Assembly (NCBI GenBank): GCA_011800155.1
Contig: CM022373.1
Span: 1,860,001-1,924,000 of the forward strand
Reading direction: 5' to 3'
Source: Flammulina velutipes
Lineage: Eukaryota > Basidiomycota > Agaricomycetes > Agaricales > Physalacriaceae
DNA length: 64,000 nucleotides
In this document: one piece after another, positions 34,155-47,251 of the stretch
Layout: each line of letters opens with the position of its first letter
Numbering within the stretch: the first letter of the stretch is position 1
Program-made: the position numbers and the translations under genes
The notes under the pieces: generated by a model
Told to the model about the DNA's origin: nothing
What the model saw: only the letters and a program-made list of their open reading frames with translations
Databases searched by the model: none

Positions 34155-37100
34155 ATGCCTGCACCTCGGCTCTCCCAGAACGCGGAAGCTGCGCGTGCAG
34201 CGGCAGCACAAGCAGAATTCAACGAGAAGAAATGGGTTTGGGTTCCCGATGAAAAGGAAGGGTATCTCGCGGGATGGGTGAACAAGGAGGATGGTGAAAT
34301 CGGCGAGATCATCATGGCTGCCGGTGGCGACGTACGTTCTGCCATTCAGCGCGCTCTATGGTGTCTGATTTCTCGTTAGTTCCGAAAAGTCCCACTCTAC
34401 GCACTGTCCAAGATGAATCCTCCAAAGTTCGACCGCGTCGCAGACATTGCAGACCTTACCTTTCTCAATGAGGCCAGTGTCGTCCACAATCTCCGGTTGC
34501 GATACGGATCTGGAGCCATCTATGTGTGTTTCCTCATGTTTCCTTGTGTTGTGTCTAACTTGAAGGCAGACCTATTCCGGATTGTTCTTGGTAGCAATCA
34601 ACCCATACCAGTCACTTCCTCTCTATTCGGAAGCCATAGTCCAACAATACCGTGGCAAACGCAAGGATGAGAACTCTCCTCACATATTCGCGGTCGCAGA
34701 ACGCGCATGGGTTAACATGGGTGAGGAAAGGGAGAACCAAAGTATCCTCATCACGTAAGTCCTCAACAGTCCCTTTCATCCTGATATTGACTGTGAACAG
34801 AGGTGAATCAGGCGCAGGCAAGACGGAGAGTACCAAGAAGGTTATCCAGTATCTCGCCGCCATCGCAACCGATGTTCATGCACCACCTCCTTCTCATCTA
34901 CGCTCCCCTACACTGACTGGATTCAATACATCTATGCCTACCAGCGGTCTCCCTCGCAGTGGCTCATTTAAGCGCGGACACAACGCAACTCCGTCCATTG
35001 GCTCTCATTTGACCGCAAAGGGACGTCTGGGCCTACTCGAACGACAAATACTCCAGGCCAATCCTATTCTTGAGGCGTTCGGCAATGCACAAACACAACG
35101 TAATAACAACTCAAGTCGTTTTGGAAAGTTCGTTCGCATCACATTTGCCCCCGATGGAAGCATAGCGGGCGCAAACATCGATTGGTACTTGCTCGAGAAG
35201 AGTAGAGTGGTCGTGCGCAGTGAAGCAGAACGAAGTTTCCACGTCTTCTACCAACTGTTAATAGGCGGGGGAGCTCTCAAAGGTAGAATTACTTCTTTTT
35301 TCCTTACTTGTACTAAACGTAAATGCCAGACAAACTTCTGCTTGACGGCGACATCGAGGATTACGAGTACCTAAACAAGAGTAGGAGAGAAGTAGATGGT
35401 GTAGACGATCTTCACGAATGGTCTGCTCTGAAAGTAAGACATTTTAGAAGTGGGCAATACCTGAGCTAATGATAATCTGTCTCCCTAGGCCGGCCTTGAT
35501 GTCGTTGGATTCTCTGAAGCTGAACAGTTCGATCTCTTCCGCGTTGTCGCTGCCATTCTCCATCTCGGCAACATTGTGATAACCTCGACTAGAGCGGATG
35601 ATGCTGTCATGCCCGATCCATCTCAAGCTGAGCGTGTCTGCCACTTACTAGGCATTCCGGTCGCAGAATTCACGCGCGCAGTTCTTCGCCCGCGTGTCTT
35701 GGCTGGCCGAGAGTGGGTAACCCAAGCCAGAACACAGCGTCAGGCTCTCGACGAACTATCCTCCCTTTGCAAGACATTGTACGAAAAGTCATTTGGCTCC
35801 ATCGTAGACCGCATCAACCAAGCATTGGACCGGCCGTCCTCGAAATCGACCTTCATCGGCGTGCTTGATATCGCTGGTTTCGAGATCTTCGAGATCAACA
35901 CATACGAGCAGCTGCTAATCAATTACACCAACGAGAAGCTGCAGCAGTTTTTCAACCATCACATGTTCGTCTTGGAACAGGAGGAATACACACGAGAGGG
36001 CATCAAGTGGGACTACGTCAATTTCGGGCTGGACTTGCAGCCTACTATCGACCTGATTGAGTCTACGGGGGGCACCATTGGTATCCTCAGTTGTTTGGAC
36101 GAAGAGTGCATCATGCCCAAAGCTACGGACAAGACTTTCACCAGCAAGCTCCACGGCTTGTGGACTTCTTCGCCCAGAGACGTGGAAGAACACCCTGGCA
36201 AAACCAAGTATGAGCCAGCCCGCTTCGACCAGGGTTTCCTGATCCAACATTATGCCGCCAAGGTCGAATATCGCACGGATGGCTGGCTCGAAAAGAACAA
36301 GGACCCCCTCAACGACAACCTCACGCGTGTCCTTTCCACCGCTACAGAGAAATATGTTGCTAGGCTCTTCGCAGAGTACGCAGACCTTCCGTCGGGACCA
36401 GGTGGACCGGGTAACATGTTCACCATGGCGAAGAAGCGGGGCATAAAGAAAGGTGCCTTTAGGACTGTGGGACAGAGGCATAAAGAGCAGTTGGCGAGTC
36501 TTATGGGTCAACTACAAGCGACTCAGCCCCATTTCGTCCGTTGCATCGTTCCCAACAACCACAAGAAACCCGGACGCGTCGACGTCCCGCTTGTCCTCGA
36601 TCAGTTGCGGTGTAATGGTGTCTTGGAGGGCATCCGAATTGCACGCCTAGGCTATCCCAATCGGCTCCCTTTCGTCGAGTTCCGGCAACGATACGAAGTC
36701 CTTACCCCAGGAATTATCCCTCCAGGATACATGGATGGACGAGAGGCTTGTAGAAGGATGGTCAAAACCCTAGATCTCGATGACTCGATATTCAAGATTG
36801 GAACGTCGAAAATCTTCTTCAAAGCTGGTGTCCTCGCTGAAATGGAGGAGCGACGAGACGTGTTGCTTTTCGATATCTTCTCTCGATTACAGGCTGTTGC
36901 GCGCATGTGGACCGCCCGTCGACAGATCAAGAAGGTCCTCAACCGGGCCATCGCTGTTCGTACCATTCAGCGCAATGCTCGAATCTACGGGGATCTGCGG
37001 GATTGGCCTTGGTGGAAGCTGTACACAAAAGTAAGTCACGTCTTATATCATACTATCAATGGAGACTCATAATTTCATAGGTCCGACCGCTCCTGGCAGC

Positions 37101-40100
37101 GACCCGAAACGACGAGGAGTTGCGTCAAAAGGAACTGGAACTCACTCTGATCAAAGAGCGTGCTGAGCGTGAAAAGATTGAGAAGCAGAACCTGGAAGCC
37201 CTCAAGATGGCCCTAGAAGCCGAGAAACGGAAGATTGACGACGAGTTAGCTGCAGAACGTGCACTTGGACTAGACAAGGATACCCTCCTAGATCGCAGCA
37301 AGAAGCGCGAAGCCGAGTTGGAGGAAGAGCTGGCGGACCTCCAGGGTGATGCCGAACTTCTCGATTCCCAGCTGGCGCGCGCGATGGAGTTGCAGAAGAA
37401 ACATGAAGAGAACAATGCAGATCTTCGACAGCAATTGGACCAGGCAGCCGATTATCTGATGAGGCTGGAGAGCGAGCAAACGCTGTGGGCGAGCAAGGAG
37501 ACAGACCTCTCAAACCAGTTGTCGTCTGCTCAGGACGAGATCGATACCCTTCGTCGAGATATCTTGGACTTGGAGAAGGCAGCGGAGGATCTCAAGGCTT
37601 TGCGAGAACAGGATCTTGCCAGAGCTCATGATCGCAGTGACACTATCGTGAAAGAACTTCAAGGGAAATTGGATGTTGAAGTGAAGACGAAGTAAGGGCT
37701 TTCTTTCATGGTTTACCATTGTGCTGACTCAGATATGTAGGGATCTACTTCAGAGTCAGGCTGATGCTCACGAGGCGGAGGCTCGTCAAGCTAAAGAGCA
37801 ACTCGCTGAACTGGCTAGGACGACCAACGACTATTCCAACATGATCGAGAAGAAAGAGGAGCGGATTTCCCACCTACTCGAGCAAATGGAGCATGGCAAA
37901 CGTCTGCATGCTGAAGCAAGTCAAGAAATCGGTGCTCTTCGGAGTGACATTGACACGCTGGCAGCCGAATTGGAGGCAGAACAGGAGAGCGGACAGCGAT
38001 CTACAGCGGCTCGGGCGAAACTTCAGGAGGAGCTGGACGAGCTTCGTACTTCTATGGCTGCAAAGACCACCGAAGATGCTCGTCGTTTGGAGGCTGAGAA
38101 GAGCATGGAGATAGAGCTGGGTGACTTGCGCAACCAGACTGCACTACTACAGCAAGAGCTTGCCGATGCTCGTCACGTTGCATTGGAACACCAGGGCAGG
38201 CTCAAGCTAGAACTAAGCACAGCCAACCGGGAACTCGCCTCGTTACGGGAATCTCAGAAGTCTCTCACTACTCGAGAGCAGGAGGCCCGGAGTCAACTCG
38301 TCGAACTTCGGGCTGGAATCTCGGAATTGGAGAAATCCAAGCGGGCCCTTGAATCCGAGTTGCAGTCGATTCGTGCACGTCAACATGAACAAGAGGCTCA
38401 GCTTGCCGATGCTCGCAAAGCTAAAGAGGTACGTATTCTCACTGTCAATCCAGTCTGTACTATATGTTCAATGTTTTCCAGGGTTTGGAACGACAACTGG
38501 CTGCTACTCAGGCCAAGTATCACAAGATGGAGGACGTCATGCTAGAGATGGAACGAGAAAAGACCAGCCAGTTTGAGAATAGCAAGAAGCAGCTCGACGC
38601 AGAAACTTCTCGACGCACGAAACTCGAACAGATGGTAGCCAATCACAAGTCTGAACTGGCCCTGGCGAAGGACCGTAATATCAAGCTCGAAAGGGACTTC
38701 AACAAAGCAATGAAGGATCTGAAGGATCGCGAATGGGAGGTCAAACAGTTGGAGAGTCGCCAGGATAAGACAATCGTGGAACACGTCCATGTGCTAGAAG
38801 AAGCGAAGCGTGTTACGGATCGCCAACTTTTGGACACTCAAACGGAGCTAGCAAAGCAGACTTCCTACATCCGTTCTCTCGAGAAAGTCAAATCTCGACT
38901 TACCAACGACATCGAGGACTTGGCACGCGAGAATGAGGTGGGTATCAGGGCGAGGGACAAGGCTGTACGCATCGAAGAGGAGAAGACCGCAAAGGCTCTG
39001 GCTGAGGCCGAAAAAGCGAGACGCGAGAAGGACAACGCAGAGGCGGAAACTCGCCGTCTTCAAATAGACTTCCAGAATGCTCGACGCCAGGCGGAGGAGG
39101 CGACGCAGGAGCTTGGTGCCGTTCAACGCTCGAAGACCAACCTTGAAACTGAGCTAGAACGTCTTGCCCATGACACAAACACCCCCGTCTCAATGGCCAA
39201 GCTCCAACGCCAGTACGAATCCCGGATCTCCCAACTGGAGGCGCAGCTTGACGAGGCAGAGTCCTCGAGAATCCTTGCGGCCACGATCCGTGCACGAGTC
39301 GATCAGCATCACAACGAGCTTCGGAAGCTTGTCATGAGCAGCGGTCCTGTTGATTCGACGTTCCAGGCGCGTTTACTCGAAGAACTCAGGCTTGTCGATG
39401 AGGATTTGGAACGGGAGCTGGCTCTCCGTCCAGGACATGCACTTCCAGGCCCAACTGAAGCACATTCAATGGCCAATGCATCACCTAGGAAGATTAACTC
39501 CAAACATCGAGATTCAGTAACCGACCGAGCAGCGTCGCCAGACAGACAGGTCGCCGTTCTCAAGCAGCAGGTGCAAGTCCTCGAGCTCCAGATGGCAGCT
39601 TCGGAACGTGTCAGACAGCATCTGCAGGCGTCAATCCGAGACATGACAGCTGATCTAGAGAACAGCGATGGGTCGAAACAATCCCTGCAGAATTACCGTG
39701 CTCGTCTTGCCAAGGAGAATTCCCGGTTGGCAGAGTTGTTGCAAGAAGAGGCCGACGCTCGTCGCGCTGCAGATGCTGCTCAGATTGGAGGAGTTCAGGC
39801 GATGTGGTCCAAATTCCAGAAATCGATCGACCAGGAACGACAGAACTTCACCCGTCTCGAGGAGTCGCGCAAGGCTCTAGTAAGTCGCTGAATTCTGAAT
39901 AGAATGCGACATAACTAATGGTCAACTTAGCTCATTCAACAACGTACCGCACAAGCCGAAATGGAGAATCAGAAAGCACAAGTTCGGGAGCTCAGTGAAG
40001 TCAAGAAACGTCTGCAGACTGAAGCGGACGACCTTCGTGCCCAGCTTGGTGAAGCAAAGACCGAAACATCCAGTAAGTCCGACTCGTCGTCTTTGTAATC

Positions 40101-41866
40101 ATGCATTCAGTGTTTCGTAGATATTCGCCGGCAACTACAGAAACATTTACAAGAAGACGACTTGTCCTCTTCGACGTCCCAGTCAGGTTCGTGGTGCCAG
40201 CTGTATGGACTTATGATCCTCATATCCTTGTAGAATTGCGCGCTATCGTTGAATCATACAAGGCGAAGGAGCAAACCAATCAAGAACGCTTCGAAAAGGC
40301 TGAGATCGAGCGGGCCAAGGCTGCTCGCGCTGAAGCCTTTGGTACGTTTTCATAAACCTGTCATAAAGTTGAAGACTGACAAACGTTTAGTTCGTCGCTC
40401 CCTCACTGAACTGGAAAAGACCCATGCAGAGACTGTCTCTCAACACAAAGTGCTGCAAGAACGTGTGAAGGCTTCAGAAACTCGCCTCAAGGAGCTGCAA
40501 GCACGCTTGGACGACGATAGCTCGTCTGACCTCATTGTGATCAACCAACGTCTCGTCGAAGAGCTTGAGGACGAGAAATCACGTCATCAAAAGGACCTAG
40601 AACAAGGGGACTTTTCTTCTGACCAGACGCGTAAGAAGTACCAAGCGGAACTTGCTCAACTCAGTGAAGGTGAGTTACTTGATTATCGCGATCCCCCCTT
40701 TATGATACTCATAACATTCCAGAACTTCAATCTCAACGCGACAGCATGAGCAGGTTGCGTGAAGAGAATCGCAAGTTGCGGTCTGACTACGACGAACTCC
40801 AGCTCACTTTCGACGATGAGGTGTACAACAGTGGTGGCTGGAAGAAGGAGAAGGAACGCATGGAAACCAAGATTGCGGACGTCACCAAGGCCTACGAAGC
40901 GTCGAGTGGTGCGCAGGCGGAGCAGCAAACGCAGATTGTATCTCTACACGGACAGGTCCGGCAACTGCGGGCGATGTTGGACGACGTGGAGAGTGATCGT
41001 GTTCTCCTCCACAAGGCGAGGAGGTCTCTCCAAGTTCAACTGGATGACATACGAACCGACCAAACTGACCGGAGCAAGATGTCGTCGGATCGAGAGTTCC
41101 AGAGGCTACAGCTACAGAAGCAAGATCTCGAGAGGTCATTAGAGGAACAGGGCGATCGGGTGACGCAAGCATATGACAGGATGAAGAAGGCGGAGGCACT
41201 TGCGAACGATTTTCAGATGAAACTCAGCAAAAGTCGGGTGGACTACTCTGAGTTGGAACGACTGAATGTGAGTAATTTCTTGAACGTTAGCACGGCCTCT
41301 CTAATAGATGTTTCAGGCGAGCTTGGAAAAGCAAGTCAAGGAGCTGAACGTCCGGATGGTGGATCTGGAGACCAAGGCGTACGCGAACTCGTCGCGGCCG
41401 TCAACAGTGTCTCGGAACACTCGAATTGAAGAGCTGACGAGCAAGCTACAACATGCAAGCAACAAGAGCGAAGCGTCGAAGCTGATGCGCGATGCCAACT
41501 TCCAGCAAGCAGAGGTGGAGCGGCACAGAGCCAAGTTTGAGGACGAACGACGGGGTTACGAGAATGAGATTCAGCATCTGCGCCACCAGATGGACACTAT
41601 GGTGTGTTTGTTTCGTTGAAACGTGAATGATGCTCATTTGGTTTTTAGGCGACCCAAGAGAGCGACCTGCAGACAGCGAAGCGCCGTGCCGAACGGGATG
41701 CTGCGGACTACAAGCAGAAGGCTTTGTCGTAAGTGCCGTGCCGTGTTGATACTGGAGTATATGGACTAATGTTTGATGAAGCCTGCAACATGAATTGGAA
41801 CGTATGCGGAATAGATTGGACAGACCTTCTACAGTGGGGTCTCCACACAGTTCGCCACGGAAATGA
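34155..41866 (+). CDS. MYO2: Class II myosin heavy chain
   Basis: Conventional two-headed myosin, expected in the cytokinetic ring. Order: SH3-like N-terminal domain ([20 protein letters not shown]); motor with P-loop [10 protein letters not shown], switch [11 protein letters not shown], switch [27 protein letters not shown], actin-binding [15 protein letters not shown], and SH1-region [19 protein letters not shown]; converter; a neck region with [12 protein letters not shown]; then about 1,400 residues of heptad coiled coil and a short tail ending [12 protein letters not shown] at 41866. About 2,200 aa. Loop 1 after the P-loop has a long Ser/Pro/Gly-rich insert ([15 protein letters not shown] onward, about 45 residues). 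The motor's later half is one 1.5-kb exon. The symbol follows fission-yeast naming and is tentative. Confidence 0.95.
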
Positions 41867-42080
41867 ATGAACATTATTTTCTTTTTGTTGTTTTCTCTCA
41901 CGCATGATATGTATTTTAAAGCACTGTCCTATCTAGCACGTACTCTAATTTATTTACTCACGAGCTGTATGTGTATTGAATATAATAAGGCCTTGGACAC
42001 GGTGGCGGTGATTCTCAATTTTCAAAGTAATACAGCGTCGCTGTTTTTGTCCATTTCAAACTCTTTGTCTTCATACCACC

Positions 42081-42640
42081 ATGTATCGCCCAAAGCCAGA
42101 CGACATTGTCATCCCTGTTCCGATTCATCTCCGTCCACAGGCAAACGATATCCGCACAGAGCCAAACGGCACGCTGCGACTTATCGCTATCATTATCGTA
42201 ACTTCCTCCTACGTGACTCCTTTATGGTTGGGCCCCATCGCATTGTTCATCCCGAACGACGATATAAGGCTGCAGTTTTTCTTCATCGCTCTAGCAGTCG
42301 AGCCGATTCTCCTCTCCATCAGCCTCGCCAGCCTATTCATCATACCCCCGAGAGACGAGGAGCAGTGGATGGTTGAACGTCTCAAGAAGGGCAACTTGTT
42401 GGCATTCATGGGGTGGTGTTTTATGTGTGCGCTATATCCCAATTCCTACGAAGGTAAGTCCCCTTTTTTGTCTGCAACATTTTGGTGCCTTGTTAATGGC
42501 GTTGAGCAGTCCACTTGGCCGAGATGATCATTGGGTGTATGTTCCCTATTGTTGGGTGCTGGGTCATTGTTAGGGTACCACACCTGTTTGCTACGAGGTT
42601 TCCGGACGGATGGGAAGAAGAAGCCAAGCATTTTGTATAA
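42081..42640 (+). CDS. Four-TM orphan membrane protein, copy A
   Basis: Two exons; exon 1 ends NSYEG, and the intron (GTAAGT...GAGCAG) leads to VHLAEMIIGCMFPIVGCWVI. Four hydrophobic segments (from IAIIIVTSSY, FFIALAVEPILL, LLAFMGWCFMCAL, IIGCMFPIVGCWVI). Conserved patches with copy B are SLFIIPPRDEEQ, HLAE.IIGCM.PIVGCWVI and EEEAKHF at the C-terminus. Family not recognised. First gene of a duplicated block (see 48540). Intact open frame. Confidence 0.7.
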
Positions 42641-42782
42641 GTACCTGTGCGTGTTAGACAGGTTCTGTACCCCTGCAAGTATCCTACTTGAAACGAATAT
42701 CATGCGAGGTGTTGATGCCCAAATCAGGACATCACGTCAAAATACCCTTCAAACCCTTACCACGACCACTCCGACCGCCACG

Positions 42783-43513
42783 ATGAAGACTCTCTCGCTT
42801 TCAGTCATTCTGAGGCCGCCATCGGGATCATGCACTGTCCTTAGCACTGCCAGCGACCTGTCCACCTTTTTATTCTACCAGAAAGGCTCGGTTGGCGAGT
42901 TCATGTCCTTCTTCTCCAAGACTGTCGCAGAGCGGACAACGTAAGGACAACGGCAGAGCATTCAAGAGAACAACTATACCGCCCATGTCTACAACAGAGG
43001 AGGCGCTGATCAGCTCGCTGGTGATGCCTTTACGCTGGAGGATTACCCTCGTAGCTAACGCGCGGCAGCTGTAATTATCACTGACCAAGAGTACCCCGTC
43101 CGACGAAGCTCTTGGACGACTTAATGTCAAAGTGCCCCAGTCCTCGTTCAGCGATCCTGCCTCCATCTCGTTCCCCGACATCAACACATACATTCATAAG
43201 TACCAGGATTTCTATACTATCATGCGCGTTCAGCAGGAGCTTGATAAGCCAAGATCGTTCTGGTGCGTTCATATCGTTCTTCCGTGGTGCATGTCGTTTA
43301 ACGAGTGTTGTAGCACAAGACCATTGAGTCGGTTCTTCAGCGAGGCGAGAAGCTGGACAACTTGGTTGATAGATCCAACGCGCTCTCTGCGCAGAGTAAG
43401 ATGTTTTACAAGACGGCGAAGAAGGTGCGTTATACCGCGTTGCGCCTTGACTACGAATTGGCTACGAATACTGACCTTGTCCCCAGCAAAACTCGTGTTG
43501 CGTGGTTATGTGA
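42783..43513 (+). pseudogene. YKT6-like SNARE pseudogene, copy A
   Basis: Resembles the prenylated v-SNARE YKT6: longin-domain start MKTLSLSVILRPPSGSCTVL, YQKGSVGEFMSFFSKTVAER, then ENNYTAHVYNRGGADQLA, the SNARE helix region [20 protein letters not shown] and the C-terminal QNSCCVVM prenylation box. It is broken at several places: a TAA directly after VAERTT, a loss of codons after EYPVR, a one-base loss before VPQSSF, a replaced segment after KYQD, and a one-base loss before KIVL. Four intron positions with GT/AG borders remain, so it arose by DNA duplication, not by retroposition. An intact YKT6 must exist elsewhere since the gene is essential in yeast. Confidence 0.88.
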
Positions 43514-43796
43514 TGCGCTCAGAGCATTCTGTCGTGGACGCCCAAGATCTTAGCCTCATCTCTATACACCTCCAAGTTTCTTGTATACAATACTACCCTT
43601 CCATCCCTTTATCGCCTTCGCCGTCATTCAACTTTTCTCCCTCGTCTACATCTTCGCCATGGAACCAATCCTATATTCCCGGCGACGACAACTCATTTGC
43701 TTCATCGCCTCCTTCCTCCCTTTTCCTGCTCAGAATCAATCAACGACGACCATCTCTTATCTTTACTGCCACCATTATCGGACGAGTTCTTCAGGT

Positions 43797-44168
43797 ATGC
43801 ATCGTCCCATTTCGTCTTCACCATCGTACCAATCCCCTGTTTCCAGCGACGACGGTAATTCTGACGATGATCGTAACTCAGTGGCATCGATCCTTTCGCC
43901 GTCGAACGAGTCCCTTCTTTCGATTTCGGATTATCTTCATTCAATTTCGACCGAGGCGGACATTCTTTCGATGCGCTTCCCTCTTACTGCGCCTTTCCTC
44001 CTTTGCCTCCCAAGCTAAACATCATTCCCTTTGCTTCTCGACGAGTGCGAACCACCGATGGAGTCTGCTGAAGAGGAAGAAGAACCTGTCATGGACGAGG
44101 ACGATGTCTTTCTTTCTCCGCCTCCTTGGTTTGTGTTCGGCAGCAAGAAGCTGGCGCGCAAAAGCTAG
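43797..44168 (+). pseudogene. Acidic orphan protein, decayed copy A
   Basis: Matches the gene at 49987 (SSPSYQS.VSSDD.NSDDDR, SILSPSNESLLS, DECEPPME.AEEEEEP). It lacks about 120 bp present in copy B around 50160-50320, has stops where the two ends meet (TAA near 44017), and loses similarity after DEDDVFLS. Looks non-functional. Confidence 0.7.
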
Positions 44169-44620
44169 GACACCGTCACAGTGTGATGCAGGAGCAGATC
44201 TGTGAAATTTGGACTCCAGAAAAGGCAAGGGAAAAGCCTCGACGTAGGGACATCTCTTGCCCGCCAGCCTTTATCTCCTTCTACGTACTCAAAGGTGATA
44301 AAAGTGTCCTGAAATACTAGGATTGCCACTGCCTTTGTTTTTTTTTTTGTACAATCTTCCTATGTTACTAGTATGAGCTCGCATTTTGGATTCAAGCCAG
44401 TGAGTATTCCGTCAAGTCGCGAAGCTTTGGTTTGATTGACAGATCTGGCACCTCTTGCTTCTGCGCGCGAGCTTCTGGCATCTGCCACAATTCTGCCAGC
44501 TTCTTGTTGCCACACGCACTCTGATCTGTCCTTCTTTTGGATCTACCATAAATGCTCAGCTGATACCACTGATTACACTGCAGTACATCAAATGCTCTGT
44601 TACTGTCCTGGTATCTTCTG

Positions 44621-44916
44621 TTTGGGATAATGGAGGGCCAGAGCAGCTCGCTGGCGAAGCCTTTCTATTGGACAATTGCCGTCACCATAACCGAACAAGA
44701 GTACCCTCTTTGCTGCTCGCGAAGCACTGGCTGCACTGCCACCGTACCCCTCCTCGACGAGAACTTCTACCTCCATATCCTCGTTCTCTCCACGCTCTCC
44801 GACATCGAGGAACACCCAATAGACCGATAGGATCAGCGCTCAGCCGGAGCTTGATGAGACGAAGATCCCGGTGCGTTCAAATGGTTCTTCTGTGGGGTGT
44901 TGTCGAATTGATGTTG
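44621..44916 (+). pseudogene. YKT6-like SNARE fragment, copy C
   Basis: A more decayed relative of copies A and B: NGGPEQLAG, AVTITEQEYPLC, LLDENF, and QPELDETKIP followed by a GTGCGTTC donor-like site and intron-like sequence. The frames of these pieces do not join, and neither the N-terminus nor the CAAX end is present. Order of pieces is that of YKT6. Confidence 0.65.
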
Positions 44917-45615
44917 TGGAATCCCACTAGAGATGGGTGATAAGCGAATCACTTTCTACGGACCAGGCGCATTCTGTATGGTATCGAGAAATCGAGGTTT
45001 GTTAACGCTAAACGTCCATTTCTTCCACCAAAGTTGCTCGATTCTCGATCTTGTTCTTTCCAAATCATGAGCTAACCCAATCCGGACAGAAGGATGATTT
45101 AATTTAGGATGAGTATGGACAATCGCAGACAATCGCGCGTCATTTCTACCCGTCAACGAACTTCGAAGAATTTATGGGATCAAAATATTGACGCCTAGGT
45201 CTAAATTTCTTGAATTGTTAGCTGGCAATTTGACAGGGAAATTGGCAAATCACAAAGACGGACAATTCTTACTGGGCGATGGCTTCTGCAAAGGGCATCC
45301 AACGTCTGTGCTTCCGTTGAAAGAAAGGCTGGAAAAGTGCCAAATGCGCCACGTACGTAAACATTTATTATCTATTCTTTCACCGATTTTCGATATTGTT
45401 TCCTGCCCAGGACGTTGGTTATCATATGCCATTTCAATGACGCGGACAGTGTCATTCCCCAACAAGCGAAGCACATTTAAGCAAAGCGCAAATCACTGAG
45501 TTGCGTTTCCCGCTTCCCCTCCTCTTTACAGCCAAACGACGTCCAAGGGCTTCCTAGTACCTCGTACTCGCGCGCGCTCCTCCAGTGCTAGAACGGCAAT
45601 CCAAGGACGCACAGA
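44917..45615. other. Intergenic, nothing recognised
   Basis: Between the third SNARE fragment and the membrane protein gene. No coding signal. Confidence 0.5.
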
Positions 45616-47251
45616 ATGCCAACGAAGACTAGTACGACATCAATCGTCTGCACTAGCATGATGCTCATCGCAGTCGTCGTGTCTGAGGACATCTCGAGCT
45701 CTGTCTGGCTTTTCATCTTCCGACTCGTAGCCGCAATTATCTTAATGTGTGCTTACGGCGTAGCGCAGTCATTACAAGCTTTGGATATCATGAAGACCAT
45801 GTCGGAAATAATCTTCCTCCTCGTCGTCGGGATCATAACCACCGGAACGAAAGGTAAGTTTCTCAGATCGTCTTAGAGCTATTTCTTCATGTCACAAATA
45901 GGACAACCAATGCTCCGTAACCTCTCTTTTTTCTTTGGGGTCATGCCGCTCTTCTGCCTGGCCTACTGCGACGGATGGTCTAGGACCACAAAATCGGCTC
46001 GCGTTGTCGCAGCTTTCATATATCAAGAGGTCAATGCAAGTCTTCCTTCGGGTGCCAACGACGAAGACCTCCTGTGGAGAAAATCCTCCTTCATGTTTGG
46101 TCTGTTTTCTTCGATGGGGACGACGACGTTCTTCAATGAGACTCCTACCCTCATCCTCCTCTGGGAGATCATCTGGTTCCTAGGAGCCCTTTCGTCTACC
46201 ATCCTCGCCCTATTCTGCATCACCGATCCTATCAAAGCCAATTGCCTTCTCAAGATCTGTTGGGTTCAGCTCCCGGCGTCGTTCGTGTCATTGACAGCGA
46301 CTGTGCTTGCCACCAGTACGATTATCATATTCTTGAATGACAACACAAGCTTATTATCTGATAGGTCCCGTGTTGTATCCAGTGAGCTTGGTGTGTTGGT
46401 AGTGATGGCGGTCTGGAGTTACTGGCGGCCGGAAGGTAGATCTACCGTCGTCGATGTGATGTTGGGTATGACAAGGGAGTGGGGAAGCCTTCATGAAGAT
46501 CAATTTCAACAACGACCTCTCTGAAGCATCAGCTGACACCCTCGTCATTTTCGCCGCAATCGCCAACATGCTCCCTACGTCTGAGAATCGTCCTGACTTG
46601 CCTCTGAGTTCGAGACTCATGCTCTTTGGGACTATCATCTCGATCTGGATCGTCTTCCATTTGATGTGGATCCTATCGGCCTTCGCCTTGGTAGTAGGGC
46701 TTGGTCGCCCGCTGTCGAATGGCTTCATTCAACAGACAACAATCGCCGTGACGCACCTGATGGCTGGGTTAGTGGCCGCGTATACCAACAAAGACTTTGA
46801 GGGTGAGTGATTTATAGAGATTGTTGGTCCACGTTGCTCATTTGAGATAGGCTTCGTCAAGGAATCCCAACAGCTGACAATCCTGAGTAGTGTATTGGGT
46901 TTTTCCGTCATGCTCATTCTTATGTTATCTACTATAATAAAGGCCTCGAGGCCTGCTTCTTCCCCCTTCTCATTGGCTCAATCTCTCGATCCTCATTGGC
47001 TCTTTTTCTCCATCCTCATTGGCTCTCCGTTGTTCGGACCGTCCTCCGTAGCGGGGCAATTCACAAGTCACTTGTGTGGCGCTGGCACAATTGCTCACGC
47101 GCACGGGTCGGGCTCGCTTTATAGCCTTAGGTCAGTTACTACTTACTGTCGCCACGTGTCAGACTCTGTTCCTGGATTGGCTACAAACGAGTTCAGAACC
47201 TTTTGCAATGTTAACCACCATCACTTTTATGCTCCCCGGTCTCATGGGTAA
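45616..47251 (+). CDS. Multi-pass membrane protein with Helitron-derived 3' end
   Basis: ATG 45616. Exons join at TKG|QPM (GTAAGT...ATAG), RPE|AFMKINFNNDL (GTAGAT...GAAG) and DFEG|FVKES (GTGAGT...GATAG). About nine hydrophobic stretches, among them VWLFIFRLVAAIILMCAYGV, IIFLLVVGIITT, LILLWEIIWFLGALSSTILA and LMLFGTIISIWIVFHLMWIL. Family not recognised. After LGFSVMLILML the frame enters the inserted Helitron at 46928 and stays open to a TAA at 47249-47251, adding about 107 residues of transposon sequence. Removing both elements joins the exon to YLRKQFNV and a stop, probably the ancestral end. Whether the extended form is made is unknown. Confidence 0.65.

Larger units (their letters stand above)
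42081..44170 (+). repeat. Segmental duplication, copy A
   Basis: Direct repeat of 48540-50440 at the level of gene order and long stretches of near-identical DNA (for example 43319-43500 against 49517-49690, and 43520-43640 against 49720-49830). Contains the four-TM gene, the SNARE pseudogene and an acidic protein pseudogene. Confidence 0.85.

Noticed and set aside
42783..43513. YKT6 copy as a retrotransposed (processed) pseudogene
   Set aside because: Intron sequences with GT/AG borders and branch-like TAAC are still in place.
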